DNA of 64,000 nucleotides from Trema orientale (taxonomy: Eukaryota > Streptophyta > Magnoliopsida > Rosales > Cannabaceae): assembly GCA_002914845.1 (NCBI GenBank), contig JXTC01000218.1, forward strand, positions 335,404 through 399,403. The letters are read 5' to 3'. The first letter of the stretch is position 1, and every line of letters starts with the position of its first letter. A program made the translations under genes and the position numbers. The notes beneath the pieces are model-generated. The model saw nothing but the letters and a program-made list of their open reading frames with translations, did no database searches and had not been told where the DNA came from. Below, one piece after another: positions 23,262-36,175 of this stretch.

Positions 23262-24990
23262 GCAGTTGTAAAATCTGAATTATTTAAAGGGCAAAAATGT
23301 AATTTTAAACTCAGTGGCGGTCTTGTAAAATCGAATTTAGGGAATATTAAATCGAAAATATCTGCATTATTTTAATGGGAGTCTACTATTTCTGAAAATT
23401 ACTTAAAAGGCCCTTGATTTGCTCATCTTCACATACAAAGGGCCCGAATGAGAGAAGAGAACATCGGAGCTGTTCAACCACCCAGCCGCCGCACCATCGC
23501 CGACGCGTCACCCTGTGGTCTTTACTGGTCACCAACGAAGCCGCGCCGACCCCTCTCACCGTGAACTACCGCCTGAAGCCGGAGATCGAAGGCCCTGAAG
23601 TTCACGCCGTCGTGATGGATTTTCACTCGCCAGAGCTTCGTCCGACGTCGTTTCACGACACCTCTAGTACCGTTGGACTTGTCTCATTGTCATCGTCATC
23701 TTTCAACCACTTTCGGCCATTAACTCACCTCCAGTAAGATTTTCATTATTTTGCCCGTTTTACCAAAGTTTGTAAAAAAAAATGATATTTTTGCAATTAT
23801 TTGGTCAGGTAATTATTTTATCCGAGATAATTATATGAGGTGAAAGAGGGTTAAAAACCATGAAAGTTAGTAGAAGTAAAAATGGTATCCAGAAGTACGT
23901 AATTTTTTTAATTAGAAAAAGAGAACATTTTTCTAAATACTATAAAAAAATGGTATTTTCGTAAACTAGTAAGAGTTGGGCTGGAAGTTTGTTAAATTTT
24001 GAGGATGGGCCTTTAGCTGTGAGTAGAAAAAATAATAACTTTCTAAATATTTCTTAGAAAATAGTATATTTACAAATAACCAGAAATATTAGTATTTTTC
24101 TAATAATTCCTTTGAAAAATGGTATTTATGAAAGCTTCGATTTTGAAGCCCAATTAATGTTCGGGACCTTGAAACTGAATTTTGACTTCGAATTTGGACT
24201 CAGTGAGGTTGAGAGATGAATTTTAATATAGAATATGACAATGTTTCGAAGTGGCACGAAAGTCAAAATTTTGTGGCTCGTTAATTGTACCGTTTTGCGT
24301 GTCATAGGCTGGTTCCACACTGGAACCTACTTTTGGCAAAGTATATATCTAACTTAGTATTTTTGGGTGCTCTGAATTCAGTTGTGATCTCTGTTTCTCC
24401 GTTTGAGGCTTCGATCGAAAAGTCACTTTTTCAAGTGAGCTTACTAGGATCCTGAAACGACCGTTCGAACAACCAAGTGACCAATGGGAGTTTCTTCGAG
24501 CGCCATTAGCCTGGTATTACTACCATATCGAGGTAGGGGTTCAATTACCTGATTTTATATCTATTTTGATTTATAATTACATTAAAACTTATTTACGAAA
24601 AATCGTGATTTTACGATGGTTTGATAAATTATTGAAAATTATTAGATTATACTGGGATTGGACTGTGTAGATTATTGTACATATTTTTATATCGTGATTA
24701 TGGGGTAAAATAGCGATGTGCTGCCTATATTATAATAAATCCCAGGATAATACCAAGTTGGATTTTAAAGCATGATTTGATTCTTGGATGCATAGTTATT
24801 GTGAACTATTCCAGATTGTACATACCATAGGATCATACACTTAAGTTCTATTATTGCATCATGGTAGTTTAGATCGCTGGTGAGTTGTTGTAGTGCTAGG
24901 TGAAAGACTTAGGCCCTGCCGCTGGTTTTTAGCTGATACACCTGCGGGTAGTGTTAGGATGCTGGATACCTCTACTACAGAGATATTACA

Positions 24991-27239
24991 TGTGAAACCC
25001 CACAAAATTTTTTTATATAATATAATATTTTTTTTAGTGGTGGGACCCACAACTTTAATAAAAAAACCCACTTTTTCTTTCTTTTTCCCTTCTTTCTCTC
25101 CCTCACCCGATCTCTCTCTCTGTTTCTCTCAAAAATCTGCCAAAACGCCGAATTAACGACGACCATCCGACGAAGCTCCTCCCGGCCGAATGGAGTCCAG
25201 CCACTAGCCATCGTCGAAGGCCCAGGTCCAGACGAGTCGACTGCCGCTGGTCCCCACCCCGTCCGACGTCGTAATCGTCAGAAAAGACCGAAAAATGCCG
25301 CGAGCAACCGTTCGACGCCGGCGAAGATTCCGACGTCCATTCGCCGTGAAATTAGTCCCAATCAATTTGTCTTGTCATGATCTTCAACATGGTATATATA
25401 TCTTGACTCAACATTGCCCGGATTGAATTTTTCCATTTTTGTCAATTTTGAGTTATTTTTAGTTTTATATTTTAATTTGTCAATCCGACCTTTAGATCGT
25501 CAAATAAACCTCATATTTGTGATGTACTCGTAAAAACAAAACTTTTAATATATATATTGACTATATTTAGTGACGGATCCGAAAATCTAAATCTAACGGC
25601 TTAGATCGTCTCGATTTGCGTGACGTAGGGTCCGCATCCAAATTAGACAAATTACATATATAACCTAGCGTTTTTGGGTGCTCTGAATCCAGTGGTGAAG
25701 TCTGTTTTACGATCTGAAGCTCCAATTGAAAATTTGAGTTTTCAAACCTATCGATCAAAAAGTTCGAAAACGACGCCCGACATTCCAAACGACACCCAAA
25801 CGATGCCAAACTATCTCCATAGTCCCGTAGTATTATTTGGACGCTCAATTGAGGTAGGGGATTCAATTACCTTGTTTTCTATTATTTTCATAAAAATTAG
25901 AATATGTTGTGAAAAGTGAAATTTCGTGAATTTAATTATTTAAATTGTTTTGAATAATTATTTTTGTGAATTGTGGATTTGTGAAACGTTGTAGACTACT
26001 CTGGATATTTCACGTATGATTTGGTACAAGTTTTACACTTGAGATTTTATTAAACCATTGGAAATGTACTTTTGGATTTTAAGTACAAAATGGATTTTTA
26101 ATAAAAAATCAGAGTACGTCTAGAATGTTAAACCACTGCATGATTATTTGAGACTTCACATATTGCACATTTCATAGGATCATGCATGAGAGTCATCTTA
26201 GGCATCGCAGTGTTGTAGCAAGCGGACTAGTACACCCGCCCTCAGTGAGAGCCCGTAAACCCGCGCGGGGTTTGTTTTCTGACTATCTCCATTCGGTGCC
26301 CCTCCAGTTCGGTAGAATTAGACACATGGGTGTCCCTCTGGTTTTCAGAGATAGATGTCAGGAAGAGAGCACTCGATACATGTAGTATAAGTTGCTCTAG
26401 TTGTGATGAGAGGATGAGAGCTCATATGATGCGTTGATTTATGTGATGTGCACTATGCTTGTTTTATCATTGTTTTCTATCTGTTTTGACATGGATATTT
26501 GGTTTTGGATCTTAGCATGATTTCCTGAAATGATTTTTTATATATATTTTGAATGCTCAATATTTAATAAAATGCTTTCCAGAACTACTAACCATGCAGA
26601 TGTTTTGAGGATTATTGAAAAGGCTTTTCTAAAAAGGTAATTGGGTATCCTACTGGGTATTTTATGCTTACCCCCCTACTTCCTCCCCTTTTCAGGTGTC
26701 GACTTTTTTTGTAGTAATTATTCTGGTGGCTTGGCAAGCATGTTTGGCATATGCTTGCAGTTCTAGTCCTCTTCATTGGTTGGTTCGTACTTTGAATCTT
26801 TTTTCCCTTTTCTAAGTCAAGTTTATTTAGCCATTAGTAGACTGTTTACTGAGTGGATGTACGAGGATAATTTTGATATTTAATCGAGTACTTAGGCATA
26901 GAAATGAATTTATGAAAATTATTTTAACTATGGGCTTATGGTTTTAAATTGAACACTTTCATTAAACTTAATGATTTAAACAAAAAGTTTCTAAAATTTA
27001 TTATTTATCATTTCTCTAAATTTAAAAGAAAAAAAAATTTCTTGGAAACTCAACAACTAATAGATAATGTTATAATTTCTCGAGTTTGTCCAATATAAAA
27101 AAAAAAATTTACTTACTCTTGAGGACTAAAATTTAAATTTTAAGTACTCGACTTTTCTGAAAATTTTGAAAATCACTGTTTATTACTGTTTTCACATAAA
27201 ATTACTAAAAATCACAACCTTGGATTTTCGGTCGTAACA
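24991..27239 (+). repeat. 5' LTR of the non-autonomous element
   Basis: Begins TGTGAAACCCCACAAAA and ends GGTCGTAACA. Contents in order: a pyrimidine-rich run (about 25070-25135), a GC-rich block (about 25150-25330), AT-rich text, then gatgagagctcat near 26410. Overlapping open frames on both strands in the GC-rich block are by-products of composition. It matches 31414-33661 along its whole length, with a few small length differences. Confidence 0.92.
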
Positions 27240-27243
27240 GTTT

Positions 27244-27255
27244 TGGTATCAGAGC
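27244..27255 (+). other. Primer-binding site
   Basis: tggtatcagagc, four bases after the 5' LTR, is complementary to the 3' end of plant initiator tRNA-Met. This is the usual primer of Ty1/copia and many chromovirus elements. Confidence 0.85.
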
Positions 27256-30200
27256 TTCAGGCTTGAGATCCGTCTGGGATCTTGCCTGTGAGATTTTGTT
27301 TTATTAAAAAAAAAAGGTTTTGGAAAAGTGTTTGATAAATACCTCATACATCACTTAGGAATTGGCTAAATATGATGTCTTTGTTCCGATTCATTCTGAA
27401 TCATTCGTTGAACTCTCTAGAATGGAACTCTGGTATCCTTAGGATGGTTATACCCCTAAAATTCTAGTCTCAGTAGTGTCAGGATGACACAAGACTAGTG
27501 AATTCTACTCTTGTCGAAATTCCTAAATTCAAATAGACATTCATTCTTGAACTCCTATGTCCATTACTGTGATAAGCTATTTGAACCACGTAGGTTCTGA
27601 GATAGTAATTCAGTGTCTTGTGCCTTGATTTGCATGACTTAATATTATTTGTGCTTGGAAGATTATGATTTAAATTTCTTAGAAATTGTGTATATGTGAT
27701 TAACTTATTTGAGTGTTTGGTAAATCATTTTTATAATCTTGCATCATGCATTGATAGGACTTTTGGATAGTCATGACAAGCTAGTTTTCATTCACAGATT
27801 GAATTAATAATATAAACTTAGTAAAAAAAAATGTTCTATTCCAGTCTTATCAAGTTTAATTTTTGTAAGGAAATTCTCGAATTAGTGGAATCTAGTTGGT
27901 TAATGAATTGGTATGATATGTGGTGTTTGCTTGAATATTGCATTACACTAGTTTTATCAAATTTATTTGTGTGGCCCTTCAATGTGGAAATTTCAGAAAT
28001 TTTGAAAATTGGCTAGACTTAAAACCTGAATTAGTTGGTTTTGAAATTTTGGGAAATTTCAAATTAACAAAAATTGGTTTTGCATGAGGTAGACATTTGC
28101 ATTTGAACAATGAAACTATCTTTGTTTTCAAAAGAAACCATATACGTCTTAATTTTGAATAGATGGGTGCATGTGATTCATATTTTTCAAGAAATGTATG
28201 GTTTTAAAAATTAATAACACTACTTGAATTTAAAGTTTGTGAAATTGCCATAAATATAAGATTTAGACAATTATTTTACTTAAAACTAGTTGTGGCACTA
28301 ATGACTTCTCATTGCATACTCAAAGATATTAATTTAAAAATAAAGTTCCTAAGTATTTTTTTTCTAGTTTTGAATATAGTAGATAGAATTGTTAAAAACT
28401 ACTGAGTTTCTACTTATCATATGATTTTGAAACTAAAGGAGCTTTTGGAAGCTGATTTGCAAAGTAACTTGGAAATAAATACAAAATGTTTATGGCAAGA
28501 TTTATGTGGTAACTTTTGGTGAAAAGTTTGTATTTTAAAAAGGAATCATTGATGTGATTTAGTGTAATATGCATAAACTTTTTGAAAATTTGTGCATATA
28601 TTTCTAAAAGTCAAATATATGATATCTTGTTACAAAATTTTGCGAAGTAAAAATTGGTTATGCTAACTTGTTTGGAACCTAGTATAAATGAAAAAATTTT
28701 ATATTTTGAAAACTTAGTTTGGAAGTTTTGAATAATCTTATTGTAATGGTTTTATGTGCCTTATTATTTGGATAAGTTTACTCTTCCAAACTCCTTTTTG
28801 TGTGTGCGAGTTGCTTTATTGAACTATACATGATTTTGGTATTAAATGAATTGTTAAATCCTTTTTGGTAGTAGATGTTCATTGATTGGTTAAGTCAAGT
28901 TGAGTTGACTTTACCTTGTTAGTATCAATTAGATAAATGAGCGCTTGCATGATTGATTTGATTTGATATCCTAATTATTAGGAACTCCTAGTGTCAGGAG
29001 CCTGGGGTGACATCTTATTTGAGTCTTCAAATAAAAATATTTTGGTTTTGAATACCTAAGCCTCAAAAGGACATAGGTGGTGCATGATAGTACATGTCAT
29101 TTTCTCTGAAATTAAAATTTGAACTATTTGATACATGAAACTTGGGTTTTCAAATAGATAAGGGTTATGGATTGATATACCCTGATTTAACGTTTGGTAA
29201 AATTATGAGTATGCATATTAATGAGTAGTATTTTCTTTGAAAATATAAATTGAATTTTTAAACTCATGGAGTTGTGTATATTATAAATCAGTTGGCTACA
29301 CAAGAAGATTATTTTCTACAAACATACTTTACGGGTTGAGTAAGGCTATATTAAAAAAATATATATATATATATATATATACTTAACACACTCTAATATT
29401 TTCTAAACTGCTTTATAGGTTCTTCCTATCGTTAAAATATTTTTCGAAAATTATTTTTAATAAAATTGTCAGAGTGTGGTATTTCAAAATTATAAAACTC
29501 AAAGAGAGCCTCACTAAAATATTACCTAAAGATTTTCAATAATAAAGAGCCATGGGAAATTATTTGCATAATGTGATTTGCTAACGAAAAGAATATATGC
29601 TTTTAAATATATTGAAGACATGTTTGAGAATTTTTGAAAGGCCTTGAAATTTTGAGAAAAATTTCTATTATGCTTAACTATGATTTAAAAGAAGTTGTCA
29701 TATTTTAAGTGCTTGATAGTTTAATCAGTAAACTAAATCAAGTAGAAAAATTTCTTCTTGTCCTACTTACTTAGCTTAGTAAGTAGAATTGGTGTGTTAG
29801 ATGCCAAACTGATTGACTGATGATGACAAGATTCAATCTTGTTGGTGTATTTCTTCTTGGTATTATTAGATGAGTACTACTTATGGTGCTTTGCTTGTAC
29901 TGACTTTTGAGAATTATTGGAGACTCTTGTTATGATCTTTTGAGGATTAGAGTCATCATTGAATTTGTTGGTCTTGAGTTCAGCTTGAGACTCATTACTT
30001 GATTTGAGACGGATCCAAGCATCATTATGATGGTATATTTGATGACTTAGGGATTAGTTTACTCATGAGTCTATATAGAGAGTTATTAAACTCTTGCTAT
30101 TATATTTTAAAAAAGAATACTTGAAGTTCAAGTTTGGTTTACCTATGGCCAAGGTGAGACCTTATTGTGAACTGGTGTAGTATTCCTATATGCCCCTGAT

Positions 30201-31400
30201 TTTGTGCTGCATATTTTAAAAAAATATATATTTTTGAAAAATTATTTATGATTTTTAAAATGAAATGAGATTAGATAGAAGACAGACATCGCCGCAGAGA
30301 TGACCTATTTTGTTGAAACCTTGTTTCTAGGGCATTGTAGTATTGTCATTAGTTGTATTTACATATTTGGTATTTAGTCATTTCTATATGACTTTTTCTT
30401 GTACCAAAGACTTAGAAAGTCTTTGGAGGTGATTGATGAATTGGGATTGTTATTATAATTCTATGTTGGACAAAGAGACTTGGAGAGTCTCTGGGTGTAA
30501 TGTGGTATGATTAATATCCTATGATATTACCTTAAATAAAAGACTTGGGAGTCTTTAGACTATATTTGTTATGTGGATACTTGTATTTTATATGCTTGGA
30601 CTGTTATGGTTCTACTGGCATTTGATGTGCGAATTGCTTCTGTGTTGGAGATTTCCATTCATGGTGATTCTAGTCTTGTCATTGATTAGAAATGTCTTGC
30701 GTACATGATCATTACTCGTTCGTTATGAGGAAAAGTAAATGACTTATGTCATTATACTTTTGTTGTCGTTTTGACCTCTAAACTCATCTATCTTGTGTGT
30801 AGTGTAATACAAGTAAAATTGTTTCTTACTCAAGACTTTGTTGAATATTATCCTGTATTGATAGTGAATTTTATTAGAGTCTTTGGACTCAGTGATTGTT
30901 TAAAACCAAATTTAACTATAGACAAATGGAATGGTCCCCATGTATTATTGATCTAGTGTGATCTAGGGACGGTATTATACCTACTTGATCTTTTGTTTTG
31001 TTATATTTTATTGGTGCCTAAGAATCAATGTTCCGATTATAAAAAGTCTTGTGTCTTCGACTCCTAGTCCTGAATAACGTTACTGCTTCAGCGAATAATT
31101 ACCAATCTGGGGTCATCGTTTCCAATCTCTCATGTCAAGGCCTTATGCCTATTGATAAGTCATCTTGCGATTTCATGTCATTTGTTTACATCCCTATTAT
31201 ATACCTTTGTGTGGCATTGGTATATTGGCGGAGTCCTAAAACCAACTGAGAAGTGTATGTTTCACACTTCTTAATTTGACTAGTGTTTAATTTGCTATTC
31301 CTACACTCTTTGATTGGTGGTTCACTCTCATCTGGACTTTTACCCCTTATTGTTTTATTTTACTCCCAGTCGTGTTTGAATTTCGGGACAAAATTCTTTT
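27256..31400 (+). other. Non-coding interior of the LTR element
   Basis: About 4.1 kb of AT-rich DNA without coding potential. A (TA)n run lies at about 29357-29381. Near 30401-30560 three short inverted motifs (agacttagaaagtct, agacttggagagtct, agacttgggagtct) recur at a spacing of roughly 65-70 bases. The uniform composition, and the lack of any frame resembling pol, suggest an interior that was already non-coding when the copy inserted. Confidence 0.7.
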
Positions 31401-31413
31401 AAGAAGAGAAGGG
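31401..31413 (+). other. Polypurine tract
   Basis: aagaagagaaggg immediately precedes the 3' LTR. It is the second-strand priming site of the element. Confidence 0.85.
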
Positions 31414-33661
31414 TGTGAAACCCCACAAAATTTTTTTATAAAATATAATATTTTTTTTAGTGGTGGGACCCACAACTTTTAAAAAAAAAAACTCTCTTTT
31501 TCTTTCTTTTTCCCTTCTCTTTCTCCCTCACCCGATCTCTCTCTCTGTTTCTCTCAAAAACCGGCCAAAATGCCGAATTAACGATGACCATCCGACGAAG
31601 CTCCTCCCTGCCGAATGGAGTCCCGCCACCAGCCATCGTCGAAGGCCCAGGTCCAGACGAGTCGATCGCCACTGTTCCCATCCCGTCCGACGTCGTAATC
31701 GCCGGAAAAGACCGAAAAATGCCGCGAGCAACCGTTCGACGCCGGCAAAGATTCCGACGTCCATTCGCCGTGAAATCAGTCCCAATCAATTCGTCTCGTC
31801 ACGATCTTCAATATGGTATATATATCTTGGCTCAACATTGCCCGGATTGAATTTTGCCATTTTTGTCAATTTTGAGTTATTTTTAGTTTTGTATTTTAAT
31901 TTGTCAATCCGACCTTTAGATTGTCAAATAAACCTCATATTTGTGATGTACTCGTGAAAACAAAACTTTTGATATATATATTGACTATGTTTGGTGACGG
32001 ACCCGAAAATCTAAATCTAACGGCTTAGATCGTCTCGATTTGCGTGCCGTGGGGTCCGCATCAAAATTGGACAAATTATATATCTAACCTAGCGTTTTTG
32101 GGTGCTCTGAATCCAGTGGTGAAGTCCGTTTTACGATCTGATGCTCCGATTGAAAATTTGAGTTTTCAAACTTGTCGAACAAAAGGTTCGAAAACGACAC
32201 CCAAACGATGCCAAACTATCTCCATAGCCCCGTAGCATTATTTGGACGCTCAATTGAGGTAGAGGATTTAATTACTTTGTTTTCTATTATTTTCATAAAA
32301 ATTAGAATATGTTATGAAAAGTGAAATTTCGTGAATTTAATTATTTAAATTGCTTTGAATAATTATTTTTGTGAATTGTGGATTTGTGAAACATTATAGA
32401 CTACTCTGGATATTTCACGTATGATTTGGTACAAGTTTTACACTTGAGATTTTATTAAACTATTGGAAATGTACTTTTGGATTTTAAGTACAAAATGGAT
32501 TTTTAATTGAAAACCAGAGTACGTCTAGAATGTTAAATTACTGCATGGTTGTTTGAGACTTCGCATATTGCACATTTCATAGGATCATGCATGAGAGTCA
32601 TCTTAGGCATCGCAGTATTGTAGCAGGCAGACTAGTACACCCGCCCTCGGTGAGAGCCCGTAAACCCGCCCAGGGTTTATTTTTTGACTATCTCCATTCG
32701 GTAGATATAGGCATTCGGTGCCCCTCCAGTTCTGTAGGATTAGACACATGGGTGTCCCTCCGGTTTTTAGAGATAGATGTCAGGTAGAGAGCACTCGATA
32801 CATATAGTATAAGTTGCTCTAGTTGTGATGAGAGGATGAGAGCTCATGTGATGTGTTAATTTATGTGATGTGCACTATGTTTGTTATATCATGGTTTTCT
32901 ATCTGTTTTGACCTGGATATTTGGTTTTGGATCTTAGCATGATTTCCTGATATGATTTTCTATATATATTTTGAATGCTCAATATTTAATAAAATGCTTT
33001 CCAGAACTACTAACCATGCAGATGTTTTGAGGATTATTGAAAAGGCTTTTCTGAAAAGGTAATTGGGTATCCTACTGGGCATTTTATGCTCACTCCCCTA
33101 CTTCCTCCCTTTTTCAGGTGTCAATTTATTTTGTAGTAATTATTCTGGTGGCTTGGTAAGCATGTTTGGTATATGCTTGCAGTTCCAATCCTCTTCATTG
33201 GTTGGTTCGTACTCTAAATCTTTTTTCCCTTTTCTAAGTCAAGTTTATTTAGCTATTAGTAGACTGTTTACTGAGTGGATGTATGAGGATAATTTTGATA
33301 TTTAATCGAGTACTTAGACATAGAAATGAATTTATGAAAATTATTTTAACTATGGGCTTATGGTTTTAAATTGAACACTTTCACTAAACTTAATGATTTA
33401 AACAAAAAGTTTCTAAAATTTATTATTTATCATTTCTCTAAATTTAAAAGAAAAGAAAAATTTCTTGGAAACTTAACAACTAGTAGATAATGTTATAATT
33501 TCTCGAGTTTATCCAATATAAAAAAAAATATTTTCTTATTCTTGAGGACTAAAATTTAAATTTTAAGTACTCGATTTTTCTGAAAATTTTGGAAATCACT
33601 GTTTATTACTGTTTTCACAAAAATTACTAAAAATCACGGCCTTGGATTTTCGGTCGTGATA
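31414..33661 (+). repeat. 3' LTR of the non-autonomous element
   Basis: Begins TGTGAAACCCCACAAAA and ends GGTCGTGATA. Aligns to 24991-27239 throughout. The 165-codon plus frame (31460-31957) and the overlapping minus frames lie in the GC-rich block and are not supported as genes. Confidence 0.92.
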
Positions 33662-34619
33662 TTGCAGGATCGTGATAGGAGGATGAGAGCTCACTCATTT
33701 ACATTGGTTGATGTATGATATATACAATCATGTGTTTCTGGTTTTAGCTTTAAATATGTGAATATTCTGAATATCAAATATTTTATAAACTTAGTTTATA
33801 AATAGATTTTGGAAAAAGTATTAACCATGTAGGTTTGGTAAAATTACATCCAATAAAAAAAGTAATCTAATTTCTACTGAGTATATGAATACTCATCCCC
33901 CTACTTCTCCTACTTTCAGGTATTTGTCTAACTGTGATAGTCATCTTCATAGATAGATAAGTTATGTAGCTTGTGTATACTGCTCTACTCTTAATCTATG
34001 GTGGATGTTCATACTCTGCAAATTTTCTTTCTTATTCAGTTATTTAGCCAAGATTACTAAATCTACTATGTGGATATATGAGGACGATTTTGTTATCAAT
34101 TTGAGTACTTAAAACTACAAGTAGTTTAATGTAAATTATTTTGGACATTAGGCTAAAATTTTCAATTGAATTTATTTACCAAAATTTATGATTTCTCAAC
34201 AAATAACCAAATGAGATAGCTGGAAATTTTCTTGAACTTTAACAGGCATTTTTTTTAAGTAATTACAAACTACTATGAGTTTTTAATGAATATAGAACTC
34301 ATAATGATCTGAGGATAAAAATAAAATTATCTAATACTTGATTTCCCCTGAATTTTGAAAAATTATTATTTTATTATATTTTCAGTTAAAATTACTAAAA
34401 GTCACAGTTTTGGATTTCTGGTTATGACAGCAATAATGTTCGTTGGATTGAATTTAGAATTTCGCTTGATGTGTTCTTTTGATTTTATTTTATTTTTCCT
34501 CTAATTCTGAAAAGTTTTTCACTTTTCTTTTTTTGTTTTCTTTGTTTCCATTCAACATGACATTATTATTTGTACTTCTTTTAGGTACACTCACACACAC
34601 AGACACATATATATATATA

Positions 34620-36175
34620 GGATGATGTTTTAACGGAGATTTTTATTTTTGTTCTATAGATATGTACTTTGACCAAGGTAAAAATGACTTGCAATAGCAA
34701 GTCATTTTCACCTACAACTAATATTCCATTCTAATTCTTTAGAGAATCCTCTTTCCATTGAGGTAGAAATAAGTTTTTTATAATGATTTTTTAAGGAAAA
34801 CAATTCGGAATGTTTTTTTAAGGAAGACAATTTGGAATGTATTTTAAAGAAAAAGTTTGACTAAAAACATTTATATGTAATAGTTTTATTAATTTTGTTT
34901 CTGAGAATATATATTACGGTTGTTAATTTTTTTTTTGAGAAATATCTACGGTTAATTTTTTTTTTTTTNTTTTTTTTTTTTTGAGAAATATGTATAGTTA
35001 GCTTTTTTTTTAGAAATATATGCTGTTAGTTTTATATCTACATATGATATTAATGAGATTATATCATAAAAGTATCTATGTGTTTTTTTATTCGTTTATT
35101 ATTTATTTATTATTGTTATTTTTTATTATTATGATTATTTTAAAAGGAGTATTATCCTATTTTAAAATAAGTCTACATGTAAAATTAAAAAATTATTAAA
35201 GTAATTAAATATATAACACATGAAATAAAAAAAAAGAGAATTTATCGATTAAATATAAGTTATACAACTTCAAAACTATAAAAAATGAAAGAATTTATCA
35301 ACTAAATATAAGTTAAGACTTCAAACCTTAAAAAAATAAAAAGAATTTATCGACTAAATATAAGTTATATGACTTCAAAACTTTAGAGAGAGAGAGAGAG
35401 TTTATCGACTAAACATAAGTTATACGACTTCGAAACATAAACTAGTTAAGCTAGGGACAAAAAAGTGTGTAGGAATTTTTTTTTTTTAAAAAGAAAGAAA
35501 ATTATACTTGTATATAATTTGTAATAACAATGATGAATATAATATTACACGAATAAATATATTATTCTTTATCTATCTATGACAAGGAATGAGAATAAAA
35601 ATACATGAAGTAACAATAGAATGAGAATGAAAATAAAAAAAAAAAAAAGATAAAGAAAAAAAGATTAAAAAAACAAAACCTATCCAACTCATAGGTTACA
35701 AATAGGTTACTAATTTTTTAAGTCATTAATAGCTTTCTATATTGGACTTATAGAAATTTGACCAAATTTTAGGTCTAATTTCAGTAAATGTCCCTTTGTC
35801 AAATGTTATAGCAAAATATCCAGTATATATACTTATATACCAAGTGTAAAATTTTATATACCAAGTATAAAAAATTATATATCCAGTACATTTCAGTACA
35901 GTAACTAAAATTAGTAGATAAACATATTTACTAAGTGGAAAAATATATATACCTGGACATTTAGCTATAAAATTTTAAAACTGGATATCTACTTAATCAA
36001 ATTTAAAATCTTGGTCATCTACCTAAATTTCTCTTCTATATTTATATACGTATTAATTAGATTTTTTTTTAACAAAATTATTAATATTAATATAACCATT
36101 AGATTAAAATTCGATAGCCCAAATTACACTACCCATTCATAGAAAAAAAATAAAAATCTCTATTGAAACATCACT
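34620..36175. mobile_element. MITE flanked by TA microsatellite, copy 2, with a nested MITE
   Basis: Same family as 7285-8160, inverted relative to it. The left end ggatgatgttttaacggag and the right end (reverse-complemented gtgatgtttcaatagagatt) are inverted repeats, and both abut (TA)n. The interior holds three to four tandem copies of a roughly 60-bp unit (tttatcgactaaatataagt, about 35230-35445) and a poly-T stretch with one unresolved base at 34969. The 290-bp MITE at 35744-36033 is inserted in it. Confidence 0.7.
35744..36033. mobile_element. Mutator-like MITE, 290 bp, copy 2 (nested)
   Basis: Same family as 15151-15430. A perfect 9-bp duplication, ttctatatt, flanks it (35735-35743 and 36034-36042). 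The other copy of the host MITE (7285-8160, near 7425-7445) shows the corresponding site without the insertion, which confirms the boundaries and duplication. Confidence 0.85.

Larger units (their letters stand above)
24991..33661 (+). mobile_element. Ty3/gypsy-type LTR retrotransposon derivative without coding region
   Basis: An 8.67-kb element with two LTRs of about 2.25 kb, a primer-binding site, a polypurine tract and a target duplication ttaca (24986-24990) / ttgca (33662-33666). The interior is only about 4.17 kb and contains no frame longer than about 66 codons and no recognisable gag, protease, reverse transcriptase or integrase. It is therefore a non-autonomous, LARD-like derivative whose structural ends look whole. 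The text before the polypurine tract (tttcgggacaaaattctttt) is of the chromovirus Tekay/Del type. By eye, 7 of 180 aligned LTR bases differ (about 4%). At 7e-9 to 1.3e-8 changes per site per year that is about 1.5-3 million years. Confidence 0.85.
23267..34429 (+). mobile_element. Old solo LTR of a Ty3/gypsy-type family, split by a younger element
   Basis: The outer pieces 23267-24990 and 33667-34429 together form an LTR of about 2.5 kb, related to but clearly diverged from the LTRs of the element inserted in it. Shared landmarks are the GC-rich block near 23430-23720, gtgctctgaattcagt at about 24367, gaggatgagagctca at 33680, tactccc/tttcaggt near 33910, and the end tggatttctggttatgaca. It starts TGTAAAATC and ends TATGACA. 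Probable 5-bp target duplication: gcagt (23262-23266) and gcaat (34430-34434). No primer-binding site follows and no polypurine tract precedes, hence solo LTR. Confidence 0.65.

Noticed and set aside
31457-31957. Overlapping frames of 85-165 codons on both strands
   Set aside because: They lie in the GC-rich block of the 3' LTR. The 5' LTR has different frames at the matching place, so they are composition by-products, not genes.
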